DNA of 64,000 nucleotides from Sphingobacterium sp. SRCM116780 (lineage in GTDB: Bacteria > Bacteroidota > Bacteroidia > Sphingobacteriales > Sphingobacteriaceae): NCBI RefSeq assembly GCF_021442025.1, contig NZ_CP090446.1, positions 3,410,001 to 3,474,000 of the forward strand. Direction: 5' to 3'. The notes below the pieces were generated by a model. It searched no databases and was not told the origin of the DNA. It worked only from the letters and a program-made list of their open reading frames with translations. This document shows positions 55,247 through 64,000 of this stretch, piece by piece. Numbering within the stretch: the stretch's first letter is position 1; each line of letters starts with the position of its first letter. Both the position numbers and the translations under genes were made by a program.

Positions 55247-56272
55247 ATGTCAATCAATAAACTTGCTTTAATTCGCTACAAAACCATTGACAACTGCCTA
55301 TGTCAGCGTCACCGAAAATGGACGTTAGATGATCTTATTGAGAAAGTATCAGAAAACTTGTACGAGTTAGAGGGAATCCATAACGGTATCAGTAGAAGAA
55401 CCATTCAAGGAGATATTCAACTGATGCGCAGTAATAAATTGGGGTATAATGCACCTATTATTGTTACGGATAGAAAATTCTACAGCTATGCTGATTCAAA
55501 ATACAGCATCAGCAATTCTCCAATCACCTCTTTAGATATGGAAAAGATGAAGGAGGCAGTAGATCTATTGAAGCATTTGAATGGTTTTTCGTATTTCGAT
55601 GAGATGAGCGATATGATCGTGCGTTTAGAAAATAACTTAATCAAATCTGAAGGTGCACAGAAACCAGTTGTACAGATGGAAAGCAATAAGTTATTAAAAG
55701 GCTTAAACTGGATTACCATTATACACCATGCTATTCGGGAAGAGATTCCTTTACTCATCACCTACAAATCCTTTAAATCATTGGGAGGTACACAAGCTGT
55801 TTACTACCCATATCTGCTGAAAGAATATCGCAATCGCTGGTTTTTGATCTGTAAACCAAAAAAAGGAACTTTATTATTAACATTAGCTTTGGATCGTATC
55901 GAAGATATTGATGAAATGGCAAAAGCTGGATTTATCCCTTATGAAGGTATCGATTTCGAACGTTACTTTGCTGACACCATAGGGGTTACAAAAACTCAAA
56001 AAGACCGAGGACAAAAGGTGATTTTAAAAATTGATGCCTACAATGCTCCTTATGTAGAAACCAAACCAATACATAGTTCACAACAAATCATAGACAAAGA
56101 TGATAACGGTTGCATACTGATCAGACTTGATGTTGTTCTGAACTTTGAGTTAGAAAGAGAGATCTTGGGTTTCGGAGAAAATATGGAAGTTATTGCACCT
56201 CGGCATTTACGAGAGCGTATCAAACGAAGGATTGAAAAAAACCTCAAGCAGTATAGCAAAGAAACAGTATGA
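55247..56272 (+). CDS. WYL-domain transcriptional regulator with N-terminal HTH
   Basis: The 341-residue regulator has an N-terminal winged helix-turn-helix-type region (about 1-75, LDDLIEKVSENLYELEGIHNG, SRRTIQGDIQLMR) and a WYL domain (about 150-240, ITIIHHAIREEIPLLITYKSF, YYPYLLKEYRNRWFLICKP). The conserved RW-x-L element sits in the NRWFLIC strand, and a WCX-type C-terminal extension ends ILGFGENMEVIAPRHLRERIKRRI. WYL domains sense nucleic-acid ligands or nucleotides. ATG 55247 is chosen over an in-frame TTG. The gene is divergent from slipin-rtcB, across the tRNA-mimic region, and is the prime candidate for its control. Confidence 0.9.
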   Translation: MSINKLALIRYKTIDNCLCQRHRKWTLDDLIEKVSENLYELEGIHNGISRRTIQGDIQLMRSNKLGYNAPIIVTDRKFYSYADSKYSISNSPITSLDMEKMKEAVDLLKHLNGFSYFDEMSDMIVRLENNLIKSEGAQKPVVQMESNKLLKGLNWITIIHHAIREEIPLLITYKSFKSLGGTQAVYYPYLLKEYRNRWFLICKPKKGTLLLTLALDRIEDIDEMAKAGFIPYEGIDFERYFADTIGVTKTQKDRGQKVILKIDAYNAPYVETKPIHSSQQIIDKDDNGCILIRLDVVLNFELEREILGFGENMEVIAPRHLRERIKRRIEKNLKQYSKETV

Positions 56273-56322
56273 TGATATATTGATATTTAAAATTGAACGA
56301 TGCTCAATAATTTATCTATCCG

Positions 56323-56330
56323 TATATTTG
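56323..56330 (+). promoter_or_regulatory. -7 box (TATATTTG) of hemW, 4 nt before ATG
   Basis: A perfect TAnnTTTG match ends 4 nt before the hemW ATG. A leaderless transcript is predicted. Confidence 0.5.
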
Positions 56331-56334
56331 CTCC

Positions 56335-57477
56335 ATGATCTATTTTCACATTCCATTTTGTAAGCAAGCCTGTCATTACTGCGACTTTCATTTCAGCACT
56401 TCGTTGAAATATAAAGACGAGATGCTCAGTATGTTTCAAAAAGAAATAGAACTTCGATCCAATTACCTGGAAGACAGAAATGTCAAGTCCATCTATTTCG
56501 GAGGAGGTACACCCTCTATCTTAGCCGCTGAAGATATCTCTCGATTAATCGATAAAGTATCCAAACATTTTGATATTGATCCTGATGTAGAAATCACATT
56601 GGAAGCCAATCCAGATGATCTGCATCGAGAAAAAGTAGAACAACTACGCCAAACTGAAGTCAACCGCTTTAGCATAGGCATTCAATCGTTCTTTGAAGAA
56701 GACCTGAGGTGGATGAATCGTGCCCATAACCAACAAGAAGCAGAATCATGTATCATGCGTGTACAAGACGCAGGATTTGAAAATATTACCTGTGATCTCA
56801 TTTATGGATATCCGTTATTGACCAATGCAAAGTGGAAATCGAATATGCAGAAATTAGTCGATTTTCAAATCCCCCATATTTCATCTTATTCGATGACTGT
56901 GGAAAAGAAAACAGCATTGGATCATATGATCAAAACGGGTAAAGCTCCTGCTATCGATAGTGATCAGGCTGCCGATCATATGTTGATGCTCATTGACTAT
57001 TTAAAAAATGAAGGTTTTGAGCAATATGAAATATCCAATTTTGCTAAAAATGGCATGTATGCCAAACACAATACCAGCTATTGGAAAGGAAAACATTATC
57101 TCGGTATTGGACCATCAGCACATTCTTTCAATGGCAATTCCCGTTCTTGGAATATTGCAAATAATGCAAAATACATCCATGATATTTCAGAAAATACGCT
57201 TCCATTAGAAACGGAAAACTTATCCACACATGATCGTCTCAATGAATATACGATGACTTCCCTTCGTACGATGTGGGGAATTAATCTCGTAGTCGTGGAA
57301 GATAAATTTGGTACTGATGTTAAAAATCAGCTATTGAAAATTGCAGAGGAATTTATCTATAACAAGCAATTAACACATCTAGAAAACCAACTTACCCTTA
57401 CGGATGCAGGAAAGTTAATGGCCGATCATATTATGTCAGAACTGTTTATTGTGGACGACAATTCTGAATACGAATAA
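56335..57477 (+). CDS. hemW: Heme chaperone HemW (radical SAM)
   Basis: HemW is a radical-SAM-family protein that carries heme to acceptors; it was long misannotated as a coproporphyrinogen oxidase. The 380-residue protein has the iron-sulfur motif HIPFCKQACHYCDFHF (CxxxCxxC; Cys at 9, 13 and 16), then SIYFGGGTPSIL, ITLEANPDD, FSIGIQSF, ISSYSMTVE and the C-terminal domain. It lacks the fourth cysteine context typical of true HemN, in keeping with HemW. It is a single gene downstream of the WYL regulator. Confidence 0.92.
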   Translation: MIYFHIPFCKQACHYCDFHFSTSLKYKDEMLSMFQKEIELRSNYLEDRNVKSIYFGGGTPSILAAEDISRLIDKVSKHFDIDPDVEITLEANPDDLHREKVEQLRQTEVNRFSIGIQSFFEEDLRWMNRAHNQQEAESCIMRVQDAGFENITCDLIYGYPLLTNAKWKSNMQKLVDFQIPHISSYSMTVEKKTALDHMIKTGKAPAIDSDQAADHMLMLIDYLKNEGFEQYEISNFAKNGMYAKHNTSYWKGKHYLGIGPSAHSFNGNSRSWNIANNAKYIHDISENTLPLETENLSTHDRLNEYTMTSLRTMWGINLVVVEDKFGTDVKNQLLKIAEEFIYNKQLTHLENQLTLTDAGKLMADHIMSELFIVDDNSEYE

Positions 57478-57484
57478 CGATAAG

Positions 57485-58513
57485 CTATTTGGGTGTCGCC
57501 TTTAATTTTAGCCACTCCTCTTCTGCCAATTTTCGTGTTTCAGGTTTGATATAGTCTGGATCTCGTTGAAGATCATCTTGTATACTTGACATCAACATTT
57601 CATCCAACGGAACAAGTTCAGTTCTGGAAGACCATCGGCTGATGAAAAAATTATCCGTTTTTTCATCGAAAAGAATTTCGTAATCATCCAACCGACGTTG
57701 ATCATCATAAGCTTCAATAACATAATAAGGCAAAGAGTGATTTGGCTTTTCTACTATTTCCAACTGTAAAGGTTCGTATTCATATTGATATGAGCTGAGT
57801 TTAAATAATAGGGTAATCGCTGTTTCATATCGACTCAATCTATTTAAAATCGCCTGCTCTTCTTTGTTATACTGAAACGGGTTGGGATAATACTCGCCAT
57901 CATAGCGGTAATCTTTGGCATGTTGCTTTGTTTTTAGTGGTTCTACTCGAACACCGTTCTTATTGATCAGGTATTCTTTAACATGCTCATCAGCGGGAAT
58001 GACAGTCCAATGTTCGCCCCCTGCTTCATATTGTTTTTTCATCTTACCTTCATATACCGTTGCATAACCATAATTAAAAGGTACTGCAAAACCCCAATTT
58101 GCTGCTGTGATTCTATTTCCTAAAAAGTCTACAAACCCGATTTTTCCTTTTTCAACATAACGTCTTAAACCTTCAGACCAATAATCAGATCCATTATCAA
58201 AAAATTGAGGATAATACAATAATTGTCCTTTTCTGTTATATACGGTTGCTACAGCAAAAGCAGGACTATCTTTGTCATAATCTTCTTGCTCCATGACACC
58301 AATAAATTCAATAAGGGGTTCCTCAATAGGAGTATTTAAATCATAATCTTGGTATACTGGATACAGAAGTGGAATAACAATAGTTCCTTTTTCATCGCGC
58401 ACGCCTACCTTGGTGCTGTCGGCAGACATAACATAATAGAGTTTCTCTTGCCCTTTCAGAATGAAAAAGCAAAAAGACAATGCTATAGCAACAAAAGTTT
58501 TTATCATCATCAT
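57485..58513 (-). CDS. Exported protein with WG-type repeats, function unknown
   Basis: The 342-residue exported protein has a signal peptide (about 1-21, FVAIALSFCFFILKGQ). Its beta-rich repeats resemble WG repeats (TKVGVRDEKGTIVIPLLYPV; KIGFVDFLGNRITAANWGFAVPFNYGYATVYEG). The ATG at 58513 overlaps the waaA stop as ATGA, supporting that start; the longer frame upstream lies inside waaA. It is translationally coupled to waaA and may concern envelope monitoring, but no function is assigned. Confidence 0.75.
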   Translation of the reverse strand: MMMIKTFVAIALSFCFFILKGQEKLYYVMSADSTKVGVRDEKGTIVIPLLYPVYQDYDLNTPIEEPLIEFIGVMEQEDYDKDSPAFAVATVYNRKGQLLYYPQFFDNGSDYWSEGLRRYVEKGKIGFVDFLGNRITAANWGFAVPFNYGYATVYEGKMKKQYEAGGEHWTVIPADEHVKEYLINKNGVRVEPLKTKQHAKDYRYDGEYYPNPFQYNKEEQAILNRLSRYETAITLLFKLSSYQYEYEPLQLEIVEKPNHSLPYYVIEAYDDQRRLDDYEILFDEKTDNFFISRWSSRTELVPLDEMLMSSIQDDLQRDPDYIKPETRKLAEEEWLKLKATPK

Positions 58514-59754
58514 TTCAACAATTCTTTCGATTTTAAATATTTCATAATGATAGCCGTTGCGCCTGCATGTTGTCGCACGTAGCATTTTGCCTGATCTCCT
58601 GCGGCTAGTCGGTTTATATCATCTTGCAGTTGAGTAAATATCGTTATTAATTCTGTTGTATTTTGAATTGAAAATCCAGCTCTCTGTTCAATCAAATCTT
58701 TAGCTTCCTGAAATTTATGGTATTTCGGCCCAAAGATAACCGGCAGTCCATAAGTAGCTGCTTCCAATGTATTATGAATGCCAGCACCAAAACCACCTCC
58801 AATATATGTAATCTTACCATAGCCATATAAAGAAGACAACATACCTATATTATCGATAATGAATACTTGTGCATCTTTTATCTGTTGTTGATCATATTGA
58901 CTAAAATGTGAGAATCGTAAAGCTGTAGGAAATAAAGCGATGATAGCTGCTATATGTGATTCATGGATTTCATGAGGTGCTATGATCAATTTCCATTCTG
59001 AGAATCTTTCCATTAAATCTTTCAACAGCTTTTCATCTTCTGGCCAGGTGCTGCCCGCGACTAACACTGGAAAACCTCTCACAAATTGCTCGATTTCGGA
59101 GATCTGCTTTTGCTGTTTTGGCAATTCAACCACTCGATCAAAACGGGTATCGCCCGTTAAGCCGACGTTTCGAAATCCGTGTTCTTTCAACAAGTGCACA
59201 CTTTCCTCATTTTGCATAAAAAAATAGGTCACTGCCGATAATATGTTACGAAAGAATCCTCCATAAGATTGAAAGAAAACTTGATTAGGTCTGAAGATCG
59301 CAGAGATCATCAACAAAGGAATATTTCTGCTTTTCAATTCAGCAAAATAATAATGCCAATATTCATATTTGGTGAAGACAACAAACTCAGGGTTAATTAA
59401 ATCGACAAAAAGCTTGGCATTTTTCGCTGAATCTTCAGGCAGATAAAACACATAATCTGCTAAATTGCTGTTTTTCCGAATTTCATATCCGGAAGGAGAA
59501 TAAAAAGTGATGACGATTTTTTTTGATGGAAAATCTTTTTTTATGCCTTCCAAAACCGCTCTCCCCTGTTCAAATTCACCTAAGGATGCAAAGTGAAACC
59601 AAATGTGTTTTTGACCAACTTCAACCGTTTGACTCATGCGCGCATACCAGTCCTTACGACCTGTTACCCATAGCTTCGCTTTGGGATGAAAAGGTGCGAT
59701 TATGCGTAATAAAAGCCCATAAAGATAAATTCCTAACGAATAAATAAGGCGCAT
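58510..59754 (-). CDS. waaA: 3-deoxy-D-manno-octulosonic-acid transferase (KDO transferase)
   Basis: WaaA adds KDO to lipid IVA in lipid A-core synthesis. The 414-residue GT30/GT-B enzyme starts IYSLGIYLYGLLLRIIAPFHPKAKLW. It has GLT-type VGLTGDTRFDRV, APHEIHE, the FGAGIHNTLEAATYGLPVIFGP nucleotide-sugar-binding segment (about 315-345) and a C-terminal helix ending KYLKSKELLK. It faces the divergent uxs-galE genes and overlaps the following gene by 4 nt. Confidence 0.93.
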   Translation of the reverse strand: MRLIYSLGIYLYGLLLRIIAPFHPKAKLWVTGRKDWYARMSQTVEVGQKHIWFHFASLGEFEQGRAVLEGIKKDFPSKKIVITFYSPSGYEIRKNSNLADYVFYLPEDSAKNAKLFVDLINPEFVVFTKYEYWHYYFAELKSRNIPLLMISAIFRPNQVFFQSYGGFFRNILSAVTYFFMQNEESVHLLKEHGFRNVGLTGDTRFDRVVELPKQQKQISEIEQFVRGFPVLVAGSTWPEDEKLLKDLMERFSEWKLIIAPHEIHESHIAAIIALFPTALRFSHFSQYDQQQIKDAQVFIIDNIGMLSSLYGYGKITYIGGGFGAGIHNTLEAATYGLPVIFGPKYHKFQEAKDLIEQRAGFSIQNTTELITIFTQLQDDINRLAAGDQAKCYVRQHAGATAIIMKYLKSKELLK

Positions 59755-59817
59755 GTTCGTAAAATAATACTTATATTCGTCAAAGATATTAAACCCTTTT
59801 CTAATTGTTGGAAATAA

Positions 59818-60813
59818 GTGGAAAATAAGATACGCAACCGAATATTAATAACTGGAGCTGCAGGATTTCTAGGTTCTCATCTTTGTGATCGTTTTATTCA
59901 AGAAGATTACCATGTTATTGGTATGGATAATTTGATAACGGGAGATATTCGTAATATTGAACACTTATTTAAACTTTCCAATTTTGAATTTTACAATCAT
60001 GATGTTTCCAAGTTCGTACATGTAGCAGGACATTTGGATTACATCTTACATTTTGCTTCTCCTGCAAGTCCAGTAGATTACCTTAAGATTCCTATTCAAA
60101 CACTAAAGGTTGGTTCTTTAGGCACCCATAACTTATTAGGCTTAGCCCTTCAAAAAAGAGCGCGAATTTTAGTGGCATCTACATCCGAAATCTATGGAGA
60201 TCCAACAGTAAGTCCACAATCGGAAGATTACTGGGGGAATGTTAATCCTGTGGGCCCTCGTGGAGTTTATGATGAAGCTAAACGTTTTCAGGAAGCCATC
60301 ACGATGGCTTACCATAACTTCCATCACTTAGAGACAAGGATTGTTCGTATTTTCAATACGTTTGGTCCGCGCATGCGTATGAATGATGGACGTGCTGTTC
60401 CGACCTTTATTAAACAAGCGTTATTGGGAGAAGATATCACCTTATTTGGAGATGGAGAGCAAACACGGTCTTTCTGCTATGTCTCTGATCAGATCGAGGG
60501 CATTTTTAAAGCCTTACATGCTGATTGTGTCGAACCTATCAATATCGGAAACACGGAAGAGATTACGCTGAACCAGTTAGCTCAGGAAATTTTGGAAATT
60601 ACGCAAGCAAAAGGAAAATTAGTATACCAACCCTTACCAACAGAAGACCCTAAACAACGGAGACCTGATATTTCAAAAGCAAAACGCATTTTAAACTGGG
60701 AACCGCTGACTTCGAGAATAACAGGTTTGAAAAGTACGATTGCTTATTATCAATCGTTATCTATTGAAAATTTAGAACATAAAGACTTTACATATTATAA
60801 TTATAAACAATGA
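59818..60813 (+). CDS. UDP-glucuronate decarboxylase (UDP-xylose synthase)-like SDR
   Basis: This 331-residue extended short-chain dehydrogenase probably converts UDP-glucuronate to UDP-xylose using NAD. It has a glycine motif [14 protein letters not shown] (about 14-27), [34 protein letters not shown], the catalytic STSEIYGDP ... [25 protein letters not shown] (with YxxxK), and [16 protein letters not shown]. These blocks are those of UXS enzymes, not of dTDP-glucose dehydratases. The start is GTG at 59818. Its stop overlaps the galE start (ATGA), so they are coupled; both supply nucleotide sugars for surface glycans. Confidence 0.88.
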   Translation: MENKIRNRILITGAAGFLGSHLCDRFIQEDYHVIGMDNLITGDIRNIEHLFKLSNFEFYNHDVSKFVHVAGHLDYILHFASPASPVDYLKIPIQTLKVGSLGTHNLLGLALQKRARILVASTSEIYGDPTVSPQSEDYWGNVNPVGPRGVYDEAKRFQEAITMAYHNFHHLETRIVRIFNTFGPRMRMNDGRAVPTFIKQALLGEDITLFGDGEQTRSFCYVSDQIEGIFKALHADCVEPINIGNTEEITLNQLAQEILEITQAKGKLVYQPLPTEDPKQRRPDISKAKRILNWEPLTSRITGLKSTIAYYQSLSIENLEHKDFTYYNYKQ

Positions 60814-61838
60814 GCAAAATACTTGTAACAGGCGGCACAGGCTATATTGGTTCGCATACCGTTGTTGAATTACACAATGCAGGCTATACACCTATTATCG
60901 TTGACAACTTATCTAATTCTAGCATCAAAATGTTAGATCAAATTGAGAAAATCATAGGGGTAAAACCAGAGTTTCATCAATTTGATTTATGTGATGATAC
61001 AAAGGTTCTAGAATTTGTTAAAAACAATAGTGATATTAGTGGTGTTATCCATTTTGCAGCATCTAAAGCTGTAGGAGAATCTGTTAAAAATCCTTTAAAA
61101 TATTATCATAACAACTTTTTCTCATTAATCAACCTACTGGAAGCTTATCGTGAGAAGCCTGTAAATTTTGTATTTTCTTCCAGCTGTACCGTATATGGTG
61201 AACCGGATTATTTACCCGTTGACGAAGCAGCTCCTGTAAAGAAAGCCACTTCTCCTTATGGTAACACCAAACAAATTGCAGAAGAAATATTAGAAGAAAC
61301 AGCAAAGGCTTATGATAACTTCAATATCATTGCATTACGCTACTTCAATCCAGTAGGCGCTCATGAGTCAGCATTAATTGGAGAATTACCCTTAGGAGTT
61401 CCTCAAAATTTATTACCATTTATCACACAGACAGCGATCGGTAAGCGTGAGCAATTAACGGTATTTGGAAATGACTTTGAAACACCAGACGGATTCTGCG
61501 TGCGTGATTTTATTCACGTTGTTGATTTAGCAAAAGCACATGTTGCGGCGATCAAATTATTAGAAAAAGGTAATCCAGCAGGTAAATATGATGTGTTTAA
61601 TGTTGGAACTGGAAAAGGTTACTCTGTTTTAGAAGCGATTAAGGCTTTTGAAGAAGCATCTGGTCAAAAACTGAACTATGTGGTTGGTCCTCGTCGTGAA
61701 GGTGATATCGTAAAAGTATATGGTGACGCAACTAAATCTACCAATGAATTGCATTGGAAAGCAGAACTAGGGATCTTCGAAATGATGGATAGTGCCTGGA
61801 AATGGGAGAAATATCTACAAGAAAATCCAATCGTTTAA
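60810..61838 (+). CDS. galE: UDP-glucose 4-epimerase
   Basis: GalE interconverts UDP-glucose and UDP-galactose. The 342-residue SDR has [14 protein letters not shown] (about 7-20), [13 protein letters not shown], the catalytic SSSCTVYG with YGNTK (YxxxK), [25 protein letters not shown] and [12 protein letters not shown]. These are the standard GalE features with normal length. A strong terminator follows. Confidence 0.95.
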   Translation: MSKILVTGGTGYIGSHTVVELHNAGYTPIIVDNLSNSSIKMLDQIEKIIGVKPEFHQFDLCDDTKVLEFVKNNSDISGVIHFAASKAVGESVKNPLKYYHNNFFSLINLLEAYREKPVNFVFSSSCTVYGEPDYLPVDEAAPVKKATSPYGNTKQIAEEILEETAKAYDNFNIIALRYFNPVGAHESALIGELPLGVPQNLLPFITQTAIGKREQLTVFGNDFETPDGFCVRDFIHVVDLAKAHVAAIKLLEKGNPAGKYDVFNVGTGKGYSVLEAIKAFEEASGQKLNYVVGPRREGDIVKVYGDATKSTNELHWKAELGIFEMMDSAWKWEKYLQENPIV

Positions 61839-61844
61839 AAAACT

Positions 61845-61878
61845 AAAGGAGCTGACTGTATTGAGTCATCTCCTTTTT
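61845..61878 (+). terminator. Terminator after galE
   Basis: AAAGGAG and CTCCTTT (61845-61851 / 61870-61876) plus the inner TGACT/AGTCA stem (61853-61857 / 61864-61868) with one mismatch form a stem-loop followed by T residues. Confidence 0.85.
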
Positions 61879-61897
61879 CATTCTAGTAGCAAGTCGA

Positions 61898-62932
61898 TTA
61901 TTTCCGTAATACGAAGTCCACCAATACCCCTTTATGATCCGTAGGCCAAATTCCTCTTGGCAATAGAAACTGACTTTCATCTTGTTCTACAGCCATTTTA
62001 CCTCTTAGAATAGATTCTTTAGGCCCTACAATATAAGCTTTGGTTGCTTTTAATCTTGTATTCTCTTTATAAAAGACAAAATCAATACGATCCCGTTCAT
62101 CGGCATCCGCACCCCAGATTAATTTTTTAATTTCAACATCTTTATTATAAGCTGGAAAAGTAAATCCTGGAAAGCGGACCTCATCTGGATAAACTTTTCT
62201 GAACGCATCAACATAGCCCTGCTTTGCAAGTATACTTGTATTTTGCCAAGGAATCACTAAGCCTTTGTGATCAAATAAGTTACTAGTTCGAGAAGTCCAA
62301 TCTAAATAAGAAGCCTCGTTAAAATCACCACAAAAAATAACCAAACGATTCTTCTTTTCCTCTAAAGTCGCATCAGCTAAAAACAACGAAATGGCTTCAT
62401 CTCGACTTGAAGATAGACTATTGGCCAAGATAGAATCCACGTCAACAATAGGTTTTTCCAACTTTTCCCATGTGTCAGCATGGTAACCACGAGGCAAATA
62501 ATTAGCCCCTTTGGTATACTCCAAATGTCCTGTGTAGAAAGCGATTTCCGCTCCATTACAGGAAACAACGGCTTTGTAAATAGTTCCTATAAATTCTTGA
62601 GGAGAACCAATCTGTGCATGTTCAAGAATTGGATATTTACTGAGAATACCACTATCATCGCTAAAAAAAGAATAATAAACTTTACCTCTTTTTGCCAAAG
62701 CTGAAACGATGCGCTCATGAAATTTCGTATTGTCGTAATTGCGAACTTCGCTAAGCGCAACAAGGTCTGCATCACGGTAAGCAATTTCATCGACTAAGGC
62801 CTCAAAACCGTTTGGAACGACAGTACCTTCCTGCCAAATATTTAATTGAAAGACTTTTAATTTCTTTTTTTGTGCATATGCACCTATCACTAAAAAAATA
62901 AACGTAAGAAGAAGTAGTTTTCTAAGCATCAT
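61898..62932 (-). CDS. Exported endonuclease/exonuclease/phosphatase family protein
   Basis: The 344-residue exported protein has a signal peptide (about 1-20, LLTFIFLVIGAYAQ). Its EEP-fold motifs include LKVFQLNIWQEG, DADLVALSEVRN (catalytic Glu), FYTGHLEYTKG, FCGDFNEASYLDW (Asp/Asn) and DRIDFVFYKE ... WPTDHKGVLVDF (Asp, His). The family includes nucleases, sphingomyelinases and inositol phosphatases; the substrate is unknown. It is convergent with galE, and its location is periplasmic or secreted. Confidence 0.86.
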   Translation of the reverse strand: MMLRKLLLLTFIFLVIGAYAQKKKLKVFQLNIWQEGTVVPNGFEALVDEIAYRDADLVALSEVRNYDNTKFHERIVSALAKRGKVYYSFFSDDSGILSKYPILEHAQIGSPQEFIGTIYKAVVSCNGAEIAFYTGHLEYTKGANYLPRGYHADTWEKLEKPIVDVDSILANSLSSSRDEAISLFLADATLEEKKNRLVIFCGDFNEASYLDWTSRTSNLFDHKGLVIPWQNTSILAKQGYVDAFRKVYPDEVRFPGFTFPAYNKDVEIKKLIWGADADERDRIDFVFYKENTRLKATKAYIVGPKESILRGKMAVEQDESQFLLPRGIWPTDHKGVLVDFVLRK

Positions 62933-63053
62933 CGGTCTGGTTTTAATTTTCTTAAATATACAGTTTAAACTATATTCCTAAAAAGAGAAAATAAGACATT
63001 TTTCTACGGCTACCGTAGATCTAGAATCTATTTTAAAACCATTAAATTTCTAC

Positions 63054-63061
63054 TATCTTTA
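63054..63061 (+). promoter_or_regulatory. -7 box variant (TATCTTTA), 4 nt before ATG
   Basis: TATCTTTA, one mismatch to TAnnTTTG, ends 4 nt before the ATG of the next gene, at the same spacing as in trmD, dtd, hemW and the M1 peptidase. Confidence 0.35.
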
Positions 63062-63065
63062 AACC

Positions 63066-63647
63066 ATGTCCATTCATCAAGATCCAGAATTAAAAAAAGC
63101 AGTGCTAAATCTCCCGATAAAGGAGAAAGATAAATTGTTATTACGTTTGATTAGCAAAGATAAAATGTTGGTCAAGCAATTACATTTTCAGCTTTTGGAA
63201 GATGAATCTGACTTGGAAGCACGCATTGAAAATCTAAGAAAACACTTACAACAACTCTTTGATATTGGTGCCTCTCAAGTATTCAATTCGCCGAACATGA
63301 GTAATTTTGTTGGATTGAGCAAGCTGGTCAAACAAGCAAGCGGGATGGTCAATGAGCATGAGAAAGTAACAAAAGACAAAATAAGTGAAGTGGAGTTTCG
63401 GATATATATCTTAGAAAGAGCGATCATGAACTATCCACACCTTTTCAGCTCCTCTTATCAATCTGCTGCCCATAAACTACAAAAATATATAGCAGGACGA
63501 ATAAAACATGCTGTCGCTAAATACGAAAAGATTCATGAAGACCATCAATTTGATTTTAGAGAACATTTTCAACTTATTCTTGATACAGCGAAGGATACCG
63601 CACTACATGATTATATCAAAGTCTTAAATATCAATACAAACCTGTAA
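63066..63647 (+). CDS. Alpha-helical protein of unknown function
   Basis: The 193-residue soluble protein is rich in Lys, Glu and Leu and is predicted almost fully helical, with amphipathic stretches (DESDLEARIENLRKHLQQLF; LVKQASGMVNEHEKVTKDK). It has no signal peptide or known motif. I do not recognise it. The promoter arrangement (box 4 nt before the ATG) supports that it is a real gene. Confidence 0.7.
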   Translation: MSIHQDPELKKAVLNLPIKEKDKLLLRLISKDKMLVKQLHFQLLEDESDLEARIENLRKHLQQLFDIGASQVFNSPNMSNFVGLSKLVKQASGMVNEHEKVTKDKISEVEFRIYILERAIMNYPHLFSSSYQSAAHKLQKYIAGRIKHAVAKYEKIHEDHQFDFREHFQLILDTAKDTALHDYIKVLNINTNL

Positions 63648-63700
63648 TTGGTCAAAAACCGATGAATAGTTGTAAGTTTTAATTTTTCAGTTCAGGGAGA

Positions 63701-63738
63701 AACGATCAGTACATACGTACTGAATCATTAACGATCAT
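63701..63738. repeat. Hairpin TCAGTAC-ATAC-GTACTGA with flanking AACGATCA repeats
   Basis: A 7-bp perfect palindrome at 63706-63723 is flanked by direct repeats AACGATCA (63701-63708 and 63731-63738). It lies between the 193-aa gene and the mfd promoter. It could be an operator or a weak terminator; no T run follows. Confidence 0.4.
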
Positions 63739-63777
63739 GTTTTAGTGACTATATCCGGCTATTCGGGTGTGTTCATC

Positions 63778-63806
63778 TTGTAACAACCCATGATTTTGAC
63801 TAAATT
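63778..63806 (+). promoter_or_regulatory. Promoter of mfd (TTG-N20-TAAATTCG)
   Basis: TTG near 63778-63780 and TAAATTCG starting near 63801 are about 20 nt apart. The TTCG variant of the -7 box also occurs before the TPP riboswitch (TAACTTCG). It overlaps the potential ATG at 63790, which favours the GTG start at 63832. Confidence 0.45.
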
Positions 63807-63831
63807 CGCAGTATTCCAAAATAGTGAACGC

Positions 63832-64000
63832 GTGGGAATTAAAGAAATTATAGAAAAATATGGTCAAAGTGAGTTAACCCAAACTTTGACAAAAGCGATA
63901 CAAGCTAAAAATCCAAAGGTTCAATTAAAAGGCCTTATCGGCTCATCTGATGCCGTGGTGGCTGTTGCAAGTTATACCTTGCAAGAACGACCTTACATCT
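63832..64000 (+). CDS. mfd: Transcription-repair coupling factor Mfd (N-terminal part, runs off window)
   Basis: Mfd removes RNA polymerase stalled at DNA lesions and recruits the UvrABC system. About 56 residues are visible. They resemble the N-terminal UvrB-like domain of Bacteroidota Mfd, with KGLIGSSDAVVAVASYTLQERPYI. The gene continues to the right. An ATG at 63790 is in frame, but the promoter lies over it; GTG 63832 is preferred. The assignment rests on a short segment. Confidence 0.7.
   Translation, partial: MGIKEIIEKYGQSELTQTLTKAIQAKNPKVQLKGLIGSSDAVVAVASYTLQERPYI

Overview
The window is AT-rich chromosomal DNA from a member of the Bacteroidota, most probably the Sphingobacteriaceae (Sphingobacterium/Pedobacter type). 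The evidence is the large number of SusC/FecA-style TonB receptors with a carboxypeptidase-like N-terminal domain, promoters of the TTG / TAnnTTTG type, weak Shine-Dalgarno sequences, a GroEL ending in GGMGGMM, and the conserved order miaB, sigma-54 activator, lptE, TPR protein, secG. No prophage, insertion sequence, integron or CRISPR array was seen. This is core chromosome with a few accessory modules.

Layout: (1) 1-5116: an ABC-F ATPase (cut by the window edge), trmD, then a tryptophan operon fragment trpE - chorismate-mutase-like - trpG - trpC. It is preceded by a 20-codon leader peptide with three consecutive Trp codons, an antiterminator and an intrinsic terminator: a textbook-type attenuator. 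(2) 5193-15014: an iron-uptake island with an ECF sigma factor, a short FecR-like anti-sigma, two DUF4374-type lipoproteins flanking a TonB receptor, a PepSY membrane protein and a second outer-membrane barrel. (3) 15362-19387: dus, then a reverse-strand run of acylphosphatase and flippase, with an amidohydrolase upstream. (4) 20022-29779: a TPP riboswitch driving a TonB receptor, dtd, a MazG-like protein, another TonB receptor, a gamma-glutamyltransferase and small envelope proteins. (5) 29845-45549, mostly reverse strand: groEL/groES, secG, TPR protein, lptE, sigma-54 activator, miaB, OmpA-like protein, rlmD, a TetR regulator, pheS, ssb, mutY and a sulfatase. (6) 46315-48754: sulfur handling, a split YeeE/YedE transporter plus a CstB-like persulfide dioxygenase-rhodanese. 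(7) 49776-56272: an M1 peptidase and an RNA-repair locus (rtcB, slipin, structured non-coding region, WYL regulator). (8) 56335-64000: hemW, waaA, nucleotide-sugar enzymes (UDP-xylose synthase type and galE), an endo/exonuclease-phosphatase family protein, and the start of mfd.

The most unusual element lies between the slipin and WYL genes. On the minus strand at 54855-54789 there is an RNA with every helix of a tRNA at canonical length (acceptor 7, D 4, anticodon-type 5, T 5 bp; 5-nt variable region; canonical T-loop; D-loop with GG). The order is circularly permuted: T arm and 3' acceptor strand come first, a 3-nt loop closes the acceptor stem, and the 5' acceptor strand and D arm follow. 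A second T arm follows directly. This is the architecture of the tRNA-mimicking module of bacterial Y RNAs. Here it sits in the leader of a slipin-RtcB RNA-ligase operon opposite a WYL-type regulator, with no Ro60/Rsr gene in the window.

Several genes (trmD, dtd, the M1 peptidase, hemW, probably mutY and the 193-aa gene near the right end) have the TAnnTTTG box exactly 4 nt before ATG, and others 7 nt before, which suggests leaderless or nearly leaderless transcripts.
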